Positions 1 to 8,095 of a stretch of DNA of 64,000 nucleotides are shown in pieces; within the stretch, counting starts at the first letter, position 1, and each line of letters begins with the position of its first letter. The stretch spans positions 1 to 64,000 of the forward strand of contig JAFAEG010000073.1 in NCBI GenBank assembly GCA_023424095.1, given 5' to 3'. A program made the translations under genes and the position numbers. Below the pieces are notes generated by a model, which did no database searches, was not told the DNA's origin, and saw only the letters and a list, made by a program, of their open reading frames with translations. The DNA comes from Pseudomonadota bacterium. Its GTDB lineage: Bacteria > Pseudomonadota > Alphaproteobacteria > Sphingomonadales > Sphingomonadaceae.

Positions 1-36
1 TCTCTCCCACCCCCCCCCCCCGCCCCCCCCCCCCCC
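1..36. repeat. poly-C low-complexity tract
   Basis: The first 36 bases are almost only C, with runs of 11 and 14 broken by single A or G bases. Nothing codes here. Long homopolymers in a GC-rich genome are prone to sequencing and assembly error, so the exact run lengths should not be trusted. Confidence 0.8.
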
Positions 37-78
37 ACCGCCTTCGGCGGTCCCCCTCCCCTGAAAATGCAGGGGAGG
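37..78 (-). terminator. two stacked hairpins downstream of glpQ-like gene
   Basis: Two perfect hairpins lie just past the stop codon of the minus-strand phosphodiesterase gene: CCTCCCCTG (55-63) pairs with CAGGGGAGG (70-78) around a 6-base loop, and ACCGCC (37-42) pairs with GGCGGT (46-51). No T-tract follows, so this is a probable rather than a classical intrinsic terminator. Confidence 0.55.
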
Positions 79-80
79 AC

Positions 81-1025
81 TTATTCCGAGCGGGCGGCCA
101 AGGCCTGTTCGGGGAAGTCGCTGAACACCGCATCGATGCCCAGGTCGAAGAAGGAGCGATATTCCGCCGCAGCGTCGCCATGCGCGGCGGGGCTGTCGCC
201 GCGTCGCAACTCGGCCGGCAGGAAGAGATTTTCGGAGCGAAAGGTCCAGCAGAAGACGTCCAGCCCGGCCGCCTTCGCCTCTGCGGCCAGCGTCGTCGGG
301 GCGGCGCTGGTGCTGTCAGCAGCGCGCGGGATGAGCAGGGCCTTGGCCGGGCCGATCGCGTCGGCATAGGTCGCAATGTCCGCCAGGACCGGCACTGCGC
401 CGACGTCGAGCAATTGCACCAGGCGGATGTCGCTGAGCGCGCGGAGGCGGCGCAGGATGCCGGGATCGAAGGAGGCGAGGATCAGCGGGTCGTCGCGGCC
501 GTGAGTCGCCAGCACCGGGGCCAGCGCGCGCTCGAACGGCAGGCCGGCGGCGTCGAAATAGGCCGGGTGCTTCAGCTCCGCGACGATCCCGATTGGCCGG
601 CCCCGCGCCGCTGCTTCCTCGCGCACCAAGGCAAGCAGGTCGTCGAAGCCCAGCAGGCCATGGCGCCCGTCATGTTCGGCGCTCTGCGGGCGCAGCAAGG
701 GCATCCGTTCGCGGGCGCGCAGGCCCTGCAGCTCGGCCAGGGTGAAATCGTCGGCGAACCAGCCCTCATGCTCGCTGCCCTCGACCGTCTTGGCGGTTCG
801 CCGGTCGGCAAAATCCGGCCGGTCCGCCACGTCGGTGGTTTGCGACAATTCCAGATCGTGGCGGACGATCAGCGCGCCGTCCCTGGTCACGAGCAGATCC
901 GGCTCCACGAAGTCCGCGCCCTGCGCGATGCCGAGGCGGAAGGCGGCGTCACTATGTTCGGGCCGAAGCCCGCTCGCGCCGCGATGCGCGATCACCCAGG
1001 GCCTGGCGGGCTCAGAGCGCGGCAT
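81..1025 (-). CDS. glycerophosphodiester phosphodiesterase family protein
   Basis: A 314-residue enzyme expected to hydrolyse glycerophosphodiesters to sn-glycerol-3-phosphate and an alcohol. The family signature is complete: HRGASG at 14-19 (catalytic His14), the metal-binding pair E41 and D43 in VEPDL, and H56-D57 at the end of the GALIVRHD strand, with a closing SDFPE near the C-terminus. No signal peptide is visible, so a cytoplasmic location is likely. The start overlaps the end of the upstream threonine synthase gene by 14 bases, so the two are probably co-transcribed. Family assignment is firm; the natural substrate is not known. Confidence 0.9.
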   Translation of the reverse strand: MPRSEPARPWVIAHRGASGLRPEHSDAAFRLGIAQGADFVEPDLLVTRDGALIVRHDLELSQTTDVADRPDFADRRTAKTVEGSEHEGWFADDFTLAELQGLRARERMPLLRPQSAEHDGRHGLLGFDDLLALVREEAAARGRPIGIVAELKHPAYFDAAGLPFERALAPVLATHGRDDPLILASFDPGILRRLRALSDIRLVQLLDVGAVPVLADIATYADAIGPAKALLIPRAADSTSAAPTTLAAEAKAAGLDVFCWTFRSENLFLPAELRRGDSPAAHGDAAAEYRSFFDLGIDAVFSDFPEQALAARSE

Positions 1026-2259
1026 GGTCGATCGGCCCGGCCTTGGCGAGGCGGCGGGAGGCGTCCGGCATCGGATATTTGAGGCCGGTGGCGCAGTTGA
1101 ACAGCACGATTCTGTCGGTCTTCGAGATCAGACCCTGCTCCAGCGCCAGCTGCGCCGCTGCCAAAGTCGCGCCGCCTTCCGGGCAGAGCAGCAAACCGTC
1201 CTGCCGCGCCGCTTCGTCCACCGCAGCGAGGATCGCCTCGTCCGGCACCGCGATCGCGAAGCCTTCGCTCTCCCGCACCGCGCGCAGGATCAGGAAATCG
1301 CCGACCGCCTTGGGCACGCGGATGCCGGCCGCGACCGTGTGCGCATCCGGCCAGCGCTCAAAATGCTCCTCGCCCGCTTCCCAGGCCTTCACCACCGGCG
1401 CGCAGCCTTCGGCCTGCACCGCCACCATGCGCGGCCGCTCCGGACCGATCAGGCCGATCGCCTCCAATTCGGCGAAGGCCTTCCACATGCCGATCAGGCC
1501 GGTGCCGCCGCCAGTGGGATAGAAGATCACGTCGGGCACCCGCCAGCCGAGCTGTTCGACCAGCTCCAGGCCCATCGTCTTCTTGCCCTCGATCCGGTAG
1601 GGCTCCTTCAGCGTCGACAGGTCGAACCAGTGGCCGGCCTTCGCCCCCTCCCCGACGACCGCGCCGCATTCGTCGATCAGCCCATCGACGCGATAGACCC
1701 GCCCACCCTGCACGGCGATCTCGCGCACGTTGATCTCCGGCGTGTCGTCCGGGCAGAGGATGATCGTCTCGATCCCGGCGCGGCTGCCATAAGCGGCGAG
1801 CGCGGCGCCGGCATTGCCGTTGGTCGGCATGGCGATTTTCGTGACGCCGAGCGCCTTGGCCATCGACACCGCCATAACGAGGCCGCGCGCCTTGAACGAG
1901 CCGGTGGGGAGACGACCCTCATCCTTCACCAGCAGATCGGTGAGGCCAAGCCGCGCGCCGGTTTTCGGCAGCGACACGACCGGCGTCGCCGCCTCGCCCA
2001 GGCTGACGATGTTCGCGGCGTCGCGCACGGGCAGCAACTCGCGCCACTTCCACATGTCGGGCGTGCGCGCGGCGAGAATGTCGCGGTCGAGCGCGGCGCG
2101 GACGCCGTCGAGAGCGTAGCGGACGAGCAAGGGTCGCCCGGCCGCGGAGAGGCCGTGGAGCCGGTCAGCCTCGTAGCGTTCGCCGGTGAGCGAACATTCC
2201 AGATGCGTGACGAAGCTCGGCCGGGCGGCGGTGAGATTGTTGTTCCAGGAAGCGGCCAT
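1012..2259 (-). CDS. thrC: threonine synthase
   Basis: PLP-dependent enzyme converting O-phosphohomoserine to threonine, the last step of threonine biosynthesis. From the ATG at 2259 it is 415 residues, the length of the short form. The PLP lysine lies in GSFKARG (Lys123), TNGNAGAA is the phosphate-binding/asparagine loop and PTGGGTG the glycine-rich loop. The N-terminal THLECSLTG segment is typical of this subgroup. An in-frame ATG 11 codons earlier (2292) exists, but the MAASWNNN start fits the family better. A related PLP lyase (threonine dehydratase-like) is the main alternative. Confidence 0.85.
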   Translation of the reverse strand: MAASWNNNLTAARPSFVTHLECSLTGERYEADRLHGLSAAGRPLLVRYALDGVRAALDRDILAARTPDMWKWRELLPVRDAANIVSLGEAATPVVSLPKTGARLGLTDLLVKDEGRLPTGSFKARGLVMAVSMAKALGVTKIAMPTNGNAGAALAAYGSRAGIETIILCPDDTPEINVREIAVQGGRVYRVDGLIDECGAVVGEGAKAGHWFDLSTLKEPYRIEGKKTMGLELVEQLGWRVPDVIFYPTGGGTGLIGMWKAFAELEAIGLIGPERPRMVAVQAEGCAPVVKAWEAGEEHFERWPDAHTVAAGIRVPKAVGDFLILRAVRESEGFAIAVPDEAILAAVDEAARQDGLLLCPEGGATLAAAQLALEQGLISKTDRIVLFNCATGLKYPMPDASRRLAKAGPIDHAAL

Positions 2260-2299
2260 ACCCTGGCCTAGCCGCTCCGCCGCCCGGCGCAAGCGGATG

Positions 2300-2377
2300 C
2301 TAGATGTAAGCGAGCAGCTTCAGGATCAGCAGGATGATCAGGACAGTGACGACGAGACCCAAGATACCACGAACCAT
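2300..2377 (-). CDS. 25-residue single-pass membrane peptide
   Basis: A very short ORF encoding MVRGILGLVVTVLIILLILK followed by LLAYI, a single hydrophobic helix with a positively charged N-terminus. An AAGGGA Shine-Dalgarno lies 6 bases upstream of this ATG; another ATG two codons earlier (2383) is possible. Small one-helix proteins of this kind are common stress or membrane-associated peptides, but I do not recognise a named family. It sits alone between the threonine synthase and tsaC-like genes on the same strand. Confidence 0.6.
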   Translation of the reverse strand: MVRGILGLVVTVLIILLILKLLAYI

Positions 2378-2469
2378 GGTCATTCCCTTCGATGCAGGGG
2401 CAGGATCGCCCATCGGCGTGGAATGACAACAGCGGCGAACGGCGACGGTTCCCGGCCGGAAGCTTCCCG

Positions 2470-3393
2470 CTAGCGCGGCGCGGCGGCGCGGGTCAGGCGG
2501 TCGTTGATCGCGGCGCCGAGGCCGGAGTCGGGGATCGGGGCGACGGCGATGCGTCGCGGGGAGCGGCGGTCGGCGTCGTGGAGGAGGTCGAACAGTCTGG
2601 CGGCGGCCTCGACCAGATCGCCGTTGGGGCTGAGCGAGACGTTGCCCGCCACAGGGCCGAAGCCAATCAGCCATTCGTCCGGCCCGGCTTCGGTGGCGTC
2701 GAGGCGGAGCGGCTTGGACGGCGCATAATGGCTGGCGAGCTGGCCGGGGGCTTCGATCGGTCCTGATGACAAAGCGGCCGCGCCGAGCGCCTCGGCCGGG
2801 ATCGGGCCGTGGCGGAGCAGGCGCAGGCCGCGATCGTCCACCGCGACGATGGTGGATTCGAGGCCATGCGCGGTGGGGCCGCCGTCGAGGATCAGGGGAA
2901 TGCGGCCGTCGAGGCTGGCCAGCACATGCGCCGCGCGGGTCGGGCTGATCGCGCCGCTAGCATTGGCGGAGGGCGCCGCGAGCGGCAGGCCGGTGGCGGC
3001 AAGCACGGCTCGCATCACCGGATGGGCGGAGACTCGCAACGCGATCGTGCTCAGGCCGGCGGTCACCAGCGCCGATACAGGCCCGTCGCTGCGCAGCGGC
3101 AGCACCATGGTCAGCGGGCCGGGCCAATATCGCACCGCCAGCGCCAGCGCCCGATCGTCGAACGTCGCAATCCGCGCCGCCGCGTCCACGTCCAGCACGT
3201 GCACGATCAGCGGATTGAAGCTGGGCCGGCCCTTGGCGGCATAGATGCGCGCGACGGCCTCGCCATTGGTGGCGTCGGCGGCCAGGCCGTAGACCGTCTC
3301 AGTCGGCAGCGCGACCGGCTGGCCCGCGCCGATCAGGCGCGCCGCTTCGGCAATACCGTCCGGTTCGGCGGGCAGGATGCGGGTCTCGCTCAC
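2470..3393 (-). CDS. L-threonylcarbamoyladenylate synthase (Sua5/YciO/YrdC family)
   Basis: Makes threonylcarbamoyl-AMP from threonine, bicarbonate and ATP for the t6A37 modification of ANN-decoding tRNAs. At 307 residues it is the longer, Sua5-type form: a YrdC domain (about 1-200) followed by a smaller C-terminal Sua5 domain. Visible motifs are LPTETVYGLAADA, the KGRPSFNPL nucleotide-binding stretch and SANASG. The start codon is GTG at 3393. An inverted-repeat element begins a few bases upstream of it. Confidence 0.9.
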   Translation of the reverse strand: MSETRILPAEPDGIAEAARLIGAGQPVALPTETVYGLAADATNGEAVARIYAAKGRPSFNPLIVHVLDVDAAARIATFDDRALALAVRYWPGPLTMVLPLRSDGPVSALVTAGLSTIALRVSAHPVMRAVLAATGLPLAAPSANASGAISPTRAAHVLASLDGRIPLILDGGPTAHGLESTIVAVDDRGLRLLRHGPIPAEALGAAALSSGPIEAPGQLASHYAPSKPLRLDATEAGPDEWLIGFGPVAGNVSLSPNGDLVEAAARLFDLLHDADRRSPRRIAVAPIPDSGLGAAINDRLTRAAAPR

Positions 3394-3397
3394 GAAG

Positions 3398-3513
3398 CGT
3401 CACCCCGAACTTGTTTCAGGGTCCATCGACGTGCCATGCACCGGCGGTGAGGGGTGTCTTCCACGGATCGCGCCCTGCCCTGCTCTGGATGCCGAAACAA
3501 GTTCGGCATGACG
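3398..3513. repeat. intergenic inverted-repeat element (cgaacttgtttc type)
   Basis: Two arms of about 27 bp (3398-3424 and 3487-3513) are near-perfect inverted copies sharing a CCGAACTTGTTTC core, separated by 62 bp. The element fills the divergent gap between the tsaC-like gene and the acyl-CoA dehydrogenase. Dispersed palindromes of this kind recur in Sphingomonadales genomes. As RNA it would form a long hairpin, so it may act as a terminator or mRNA stabiliser. Confidence 0.75.
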
Positions 3514-3526
3514 TCTGTGAGGAACG

Positions 3527-5221
3527 ATGCCCTACACGCCCCCGATCGAGGAACAGAAGTTCGTCCTGCGCCATGTGGTCGGGATCGAGGAATTGGGCGG
3601 CGGCAATGCCTTTCCGGATGCGACGCTCGATACCGTCGATGCGATCGTCGAGGGCGCGGGCGAGTTCGCGGCCGGGGAATGGGCACCGCTGAACCGGGTC
3701 GGCGACACGGTGGGCGCTATATGGTCGGCGGATGGCGTGACGATGCCGGAGGGCTTCCACGCCGCCTACCGCGCTTATGTCGAGGGCGGCTGGGGCGCGC
3801 TCGCCGCGCCGGCAAGCCACGGCGGAATGGGCCTGCCGCAGGTGCTGGCGACGGTGGTGCTGGAGGATCTGGGCTCGGCGAACATGGGCTTTTCGCTCTG
3901 CCCGATGCTGAGCGCCGGGGCGATCGAGGCGCTGAAGCATCATGGCTCGGCCGAGCAGCAGGGTCGCTGGTTGCCGAGGCTGATCAGCGGCGAATGGACC
4001 GGGACGATGAACCTGACCGAGCCGCAGGCCGGCTCCGATGTCGGCGCGCTGAAGAGCCGGGCCGAGCCGATCGGCAACGGCCTCTATCGGATCAAGGGCC
4101 AGAAGATCTTCATCACCTATGGCGACCATGACCTGACCGACAATATCGTCCACCTCGTGCTGGCCCGGCTGCCCGACGCGCCGCCGGGGACGAAGGGGAT
4201 TTCGCTGTTCCTCGTCCCGAAGCACCGCGCGGACGGCTCCGCCAACGACGCGCGCTGCGTGTCGATCGAGCACAAGCTTGGCATCCACGCCTCGCCCACC
4301 TGCGTGATGGCGTTCGGCGACAATGACGATTGCGAGGGCGAGCTGATCGGCCGCGAGGGCGGCGGCATGGCGGCGATGTTCACGATGATGAACAATGCTC
4401 GGATGAATGTCGGCCTGCAGGGCGTCTCGGTGGCCGAGGCGGCGACGCAGCAGGCGGTGGACTATGCCCGCACCCGCATCCAGGGCAGCCGCAATGGCGC
4501 GCAGGCGGCGATCATCGAATTTCCGGACGTGCGGCGGATGCTGCTGCGGATGAAGGCGCTGACCCAGGGCGCGCGGGCGCTGACCTATTACATGGCCGGG
4601 CAGGTCGACCGGGCGAGCCTGGGCGACGAGGCCGCGGCGGCGCGGGCGCAATTGCTGACGCCGCTGGTGAAGGCGTGGGGCACGGACGTCGGCTGCGAGG
4701 TCGCGAGCCTCGGTGTGCAGATTCACGGCGGCATGGGCTTCATCGAGGAGACCGGCGCGGCGCAATATTATCGCGATGCCCGGATCGCGCCGATCTACGA
4801 AGGGACGAACGGGATTCAGGCGGCCGATCTGGTCGGCCGCAAGCTCGGCCTGCAGGGTGGCGAAGCCTTGCGCAGCCTGCTCGCCGACATCCGCGCCGAA
4901 GCGAGCGCCGAGATCGTGACGTTGGTCAGCGCGATCGAGGAAGTCGTGGCATGGATGGAAGGCGGGAGCGGCGACGACCGGCTCGCCGGCTCCTATCCCT
5001 TGCTCACCATGCTGTCGGTGGCGACGGCCGGCTGGCTGCTCGACCGGCAAGCGGCGGCGGTCGAGGCGAGCGATGCCAGCCCGGAATATCGCGCCGGCAA
5101 GATCGCGGCGGCAAGCTATTTGCGCAATGTGGTGGCCGGGGAAGCGGCCGGGCTGAAAGCGGCGGCGATGCTGGGAGACAGCCTGCTGCGCGACCTCTCC
5201 GAAGAGACCTTCGCCGCCTAG
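3527..5221 (+). CDS. acyl-CoA dehydrogenase
   Basis: A 564-residue FAD-dependent acyl-CoA dehydrogenase of the longer subgroup (about 560-600 residues, as in DmdC-like and other FadE-like enzymes). It shows MNLTEPQAGSDVGAL (FAD/substrate loop), GQKIFITYGDHD, ARMNVGLQG, QIHGGMGFIEE and the catalytic-base motif IYEGTNGIQ with Glu425. It oxidises an acyl-CoA to the enoyl-CoA; chain length cannot be told from sequence. The stop overlaps the stop of the convergent DUF4383 gene by a few bases. Confidence 0.9.
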   Translation: MPYTPPIEEQKFVLRHVVGIEELGGGNAFPDATLDTVDAIVEGAGEFAAGEWAPLNRVGDTVGAIWSADGVTMPEGFHAAYRAYVEGGWGALAAPASHGGMGLPQVLATVVLEDLGSANMGFSLCPMLSAGAIEALKHHGSAEQQGRWLPRLISGEWTGTMNLTEPQAGSDVGALKSRAEPIGNGLYRIKGQKIFITYGDHDLTDNIVHLVLARLPDAPPGTKGISLFLVPKHRADGSANDARCVSIEHKLGIHASPTCVMAFGDNDDCEGELIGREGGGMAAMFTMMNNARMNVGLQGVSVAEAATQQAVDYARTRIQGSRNGAQAAIIEFPDVRRMLLRMKALTQGARALTYYMAGQVDRASLGDEAAAARAQLLTPLVKAWGTDVGCEVASLGVQIHGGMGFIEETGAAQYYRDARIAPIYEGTNGIQAADLVGRKLGLQGGEALRSLLADIRAEASAEIVTLVSAIEEVVAWMEGGSGDDRLAGSYPLLTMLSVATAGWLLDRQAAAVEASDASPEYRAGKIAAASYLRNVVAGEAAGLKAAAMLGDSLLRDLSEETFAA

Positions 5222-5670
5222 AAGGCCGTGTGCGTCGGCGGCGGCGCGGGCGGGGCGACCGGCTGCGGCTTGCTGTGCTGGTAGAGCCAGCCGAACAGGA
5301 AACTGAGCAGCGCCAGCGGGCCGTGCAGCAGCAGATTGTTGCCGTAGAGCGGCGCCGCGCCGAACAGGGTGTCGGTCAGCGGGATCGTGCCCATCGCGGT
5401 CAGCACGAGGAAGATGAAGCCGGCGAAGCGCGCGAAGATCACCGCCCGGCCGAGCCGCGCCCCGGCGATCAGGCCCCACAGGCCCATCGCCGCGTGAATG
5501 CCGGCCAGCGCCGGGCTTGATGGAAAGACGCCGAACAATTGCGGCCCGCCAACGCCAGCCGCGATGCGCAGTGGATCGGTCTCGGCCGGGGTCAGCGGCG
5601 GCACGAAGCCGCAAATGCCGAAGACCAAAAGGATGACGCTGACGATATAGGCGAAGGGGCGCGGGTCCAT
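5218..5670 (-). CDS. DUF4383-like integral membrane protein
   Basis: A 150-residue protein with four predicted transmembrane helices (about 7-27, 57-77, 80-100, 113-132) and a proline-rich C-terminal tail. The spacing and the FGVFPSSP...HAAMGLWGL pattern resemble DUF4383 membrane proteins, whose function is unknown. It is convergent with the acyl-CoA dehydrogenase and lies just downstream of the GGDEF-EAL gene on the same strand. Confidence 0.7.
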   Translation of the reverse strand: MDPRPFAYIVSVILLVFGICGFVPPLTPAETDPLRIAAGVGGPQLFGVFPSSPALAGIHAAMGLWGLIAGARLGRAVIFARFAGFIFLVLTAMGTIPLTDTLFGAAPLYGNNLLLHGPLALLSFLFGWLYQHSKPQPVAPPAPPPTHTAF

Positions 5671-5712
5671 CGCCGCCGGTGATGCCCCGGCGACGGCCCC
5701 AAGCGCAAGCGG

Positions 5713-7263
5713 TCAGGCGGCGTTGCTGATCCGGTTGCCCGCCAGCTTGGCGAAGAAATCGTCGAGCTGGTCGATCGGCATCGGCCAGGCATAATGATAG
5801 CCCTGCAGCGCGTCGCAGCCCGCCTCGAGCGCGATCTGCTCTTCTTCCTCGGTCGAGATGCCTTCGGCGACCACTTCCAGATCCATGGCGTGGCCGAGCG
5901 TGACGGCCGCGCGCACCATGGCGATGCTGCGGTCACGCGCGGCCGCGTCGATGAAGCTGCGGTCCAGCTTGATCTTGTCGATGCCGTTGCCGCGCAGGCA
6001 GTTGAGCGACGAATAACCGGTGCCGAAATCGTCCAGGCAGACGCGGAAGCCGGCGGCGCGCAATTGCTCGATCGCCGGCGCGCAGAGCGGGCCGTGATCG
6101 ATGAACAGGCTTTCGGTGATTTCCAGCTCGATCTGGCCGCAGGCGACGCCTTCGCTCTCGACGAGGGCCTTCAGGCTGGTGGCGAAGTCCGGCGCGCGGA
6201 ACTGGATCGGCGACAGGTTGATCGCGACCGGAATGTCCGGCCAGCGCCGCGCCGCCGCGCAGGCGTCGCGCACGACCATATTGCCGAGCTGCTCCATCAG
6301 CCCGCATTCCTCGGCGATCGGCACGATCTCCATCGGCGGCACCGGGCCAAGCGCCGGCTGGGTCCAGCGCATCAGGCCTTCGACCCCGACGACCTCGCCG
6401 CGCGCGCCGATCACCGGCTGGAAGTTCAGATGCGGACCGGTGCCGCGTTCGAGCTCGAGCCGCAGCCCCGCCTCGATCTGGTCCCGGCGCTTGACGTCGG
6501 CGTCCATCGCCGCGGTGAACAGGCGGTAGCAATCGCGCCCGCCCGCCTTGGCGCGGTACATGGTGATGTCCGCCTGGCGCAGCAATTCGGTGGTGGTGGT
6601 CGCATTCTCGCTGGCGAAAACCGCGCCGATGCTGACCCCGACGCGGGCCTCGCGCTCGCCCAGCTGGAACGGCTCGCGAATGGTTTCGATGATCCGGTCG
6701 CACAGGCGGCGCACATCGGCCTCGCCCTTCGGATGGGCCTGGACGATGGCGAATTCGTCGCCGCCGATGCGGGCGACCGTGTCGGTCTCACGCAGCAGGG
6801 CCTGCAGGCGGGTGCCGACCTGGCGCACCAGTTCGTCGCCGGCCGGGTGGCCGAGCGTGTCGTTGACCTGCTTGAAATGGTCGAGATCGAGCATGAGCAA
6901 GGCGACCTGCTCGTGCGAGCGGCGATGGCGGTGCAGCGCCTGCTCCAGCCGATCCTCCAGCAGGGCGCGGTTGGCGAGGCCGGTCAGGCCGTCATGCAGC
7001 GCCTGATGCTGGGCGACGGCTTCGCGCTCCTCCAGCTCCTTGACCAGTTGCGCGATCGATTTGAACAGCAGCGACATGACCAAAATGACCGCGACCGTGG
7101 AGGTCAGAGCGATCGGCCAGATTGCGGAGAACAAATGCCCCTCGGGTCCGCCGGCGCGGTGCGCCAGCATGACCATTGCAAAGTTGGTAAGGACGAGGGT
7201 CGCCACCGCCGCAGAGACGATCGGCGGGCCAACCCGGCGCGAGTAATCCAACCAATCCTCCAC
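5713..7263 (-). CDS. membrane-bound GGDEF-EAL cyclic-di-GMP enzyme
   Basis: 516 residues with two N-terminal membrane helices (about 14-35 and 46-68), a short coiled linker, a GGDEF domain (about 85-250) and an EAL domain (about 265-510). The cyclase motif GGDEF is intact at 167-171 and an inhibitory RxxD site lies at 159-162. The EAL signature reads EGL (295-297), but the metal-binding Glu is kept and NLSPIQF, EITES, DDFGTGYSSL, KLDRSFI, VVAEGI and QGYHY are present, so phosphodiesterase activity is likely. No PAS, GAF or other sensor domain is visible. Confidence 0.9.
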   Translation of the reverse strand: MEDWLDYSRRVGPPIVSAAVATLVLTNFAMVMLAHRAGGPEGHLFSAIWPIALTSTVAVILVMSLLFKSIAQLVKELEEREAVAQHQALHDGLTGLANRALLEDRLEQALHRHRRSHEQVALLMLDLDHFKQVNDTLGHPAGDELVRQVGTRLQALLRETDTVARIGGDEFAIVQAHPKGEADVRRLCDRIIETIREPFQLGEREARVGVSIGAVFASENATTTTELLRQADITMYRAKAGGRDCYRLFTAAMDADVKRRDQIEAGLRLELERGTGPHLNFQPVIGARGEVVGVEGLMRWTQPALGPVPPMEIVPIAEECGLMEQLGNMVVRDACAAARRWPDIPVAINLSPIQFRAPDFATSLKALVESEGVACGQIELEITESLFIDHGPLCAPAIEQLRAAGFRVCLDDFGTGYSSLNCLRGNGIDKIKLDRSFIDAAARDRSIAMVRAAVTLGHAMDLEVVAEGISTEEEEQIALEAGCDALQGYHYAWPMPIDQLDDFFAKLAGNRISNAA

Positions 7264-7317
7264 TCGAAGACCGGAATGTCTACCCGCGCGCGAGTTAAGA
7301 AATGTTCAGCACGATGC

Positions 7318-8076
7318 TCATTTTGCGGTGCGGGCGAGCAGCGCCGTCGCCCCGGCGGGCGCCCGCACCTTCGCGCCGTTGATCACGAACATGAAAACGG
7401 ACCGGCCGCCCGCCGTCCATTGCCGCGCGCTCTCGGCCCAGGCGTCGAGTTCCGCCGGGGCATAGCCTTCCGGCTCCTCTTCGCGCGCCGCCTTCAGCCG
7501 GGCGTAGACGAAGGGCGCTTCCGGATCGGGACCGGGGACGCCTTCGCCCTCGTCGATCTGGGCGACCGCCACGCCGGCGTCACGGCAGAGCGCGGCGAAG
7601 CGTTCGTCGCGGAAGCTTTCGTGGCTCGCCTCGATCGCATGGCGCAGGGCGACGCCGTCTTGCTCCTTCGGCAGCAAGGCGAGGAAGGCGGCGATCTCGT
7701 CCGCATCGAATTTCTTCGTCGCGGCCAATTGCCAGAGCAGCGGACCAAGCTTGTCGCCGAGCCGCGTCAGGCCCTGCCCGCAGAATTTCGCGATCGATTC
7801 CCCGGCATCGCCCAGCGCCTTGCGGTTGGTGCAGAAGCGCGAGCCCTTCAGCGCGAAGACGAAGCCGTCCGGGACCTCCGCCGCCCAGCGCTCGAACAAT
7901 TCCGGCCGCTGCAATTTGTAGAAGGTCGCATTGATCTCGATCGCCGTCAGCTGACGCGAGGCGAAATGGAGCTGCTTGGTCTTGGCCAGGCCCTGCGGAT
8001 AGAAAGTGCCGCGCCAGGGATCGAAGTCCCAGCCGCCAATGCCGATGTGGATAGGACCGTTTTGCATCCGGCACAT
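7318..8076 (-). CDS. DUF72 (YecE-like) TIM-barrel protein
   Basis: 252 residues with the DUF72 pattern IGIGGWDFDPWRGTFYP, LTAIEINATFYKL, FALKGSRFCTN, LGPLLWQL and VYARLK. The family has a TIM-barrel fold; its function is unknown. An alternative start MQNGPIH lies three codons in (8067). The gene diverges from the LysR gene at 8096 with only 19 bases between start codons, so the two share a promoter region. Confidence 0.85.
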   Translation of the reverse strand: MCRMQNGPIHIGIGGWDFDPWRGTFYPQGLAKTKQLHFASRQLTAIEINATFYKLQRPELFERWAAEVPDGFVFALKGSRFCTNRKALGDAGESIAKFCGQGLTRLGDKLGPLLWQLAATKKFDADEIAAFLALLPKEQDGVALRHAIEASHESFRDERFAALCRDAGVAVAQIDEGEGVPGPDPEAPFVYARLKAAREEEPEGYAPAELDAWAESARQWTAGGRSVFMFVINGAKVRAPAGATALLARTAK

Positions 8077-8095
8077 TTAGCCGCATAACGAGGCG

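Noticed and set aside
3416..5614. 732-codon minus-strand open frame
   Set aside because: Antisense to the acyl-CoA dehydrogenase, with no recognisable domain and low-complexity composition.
5794..8088. 764-codon plus-strand open frame
   Set aside because: Shadow of the GGDEF-EAL and DUF72 genes.
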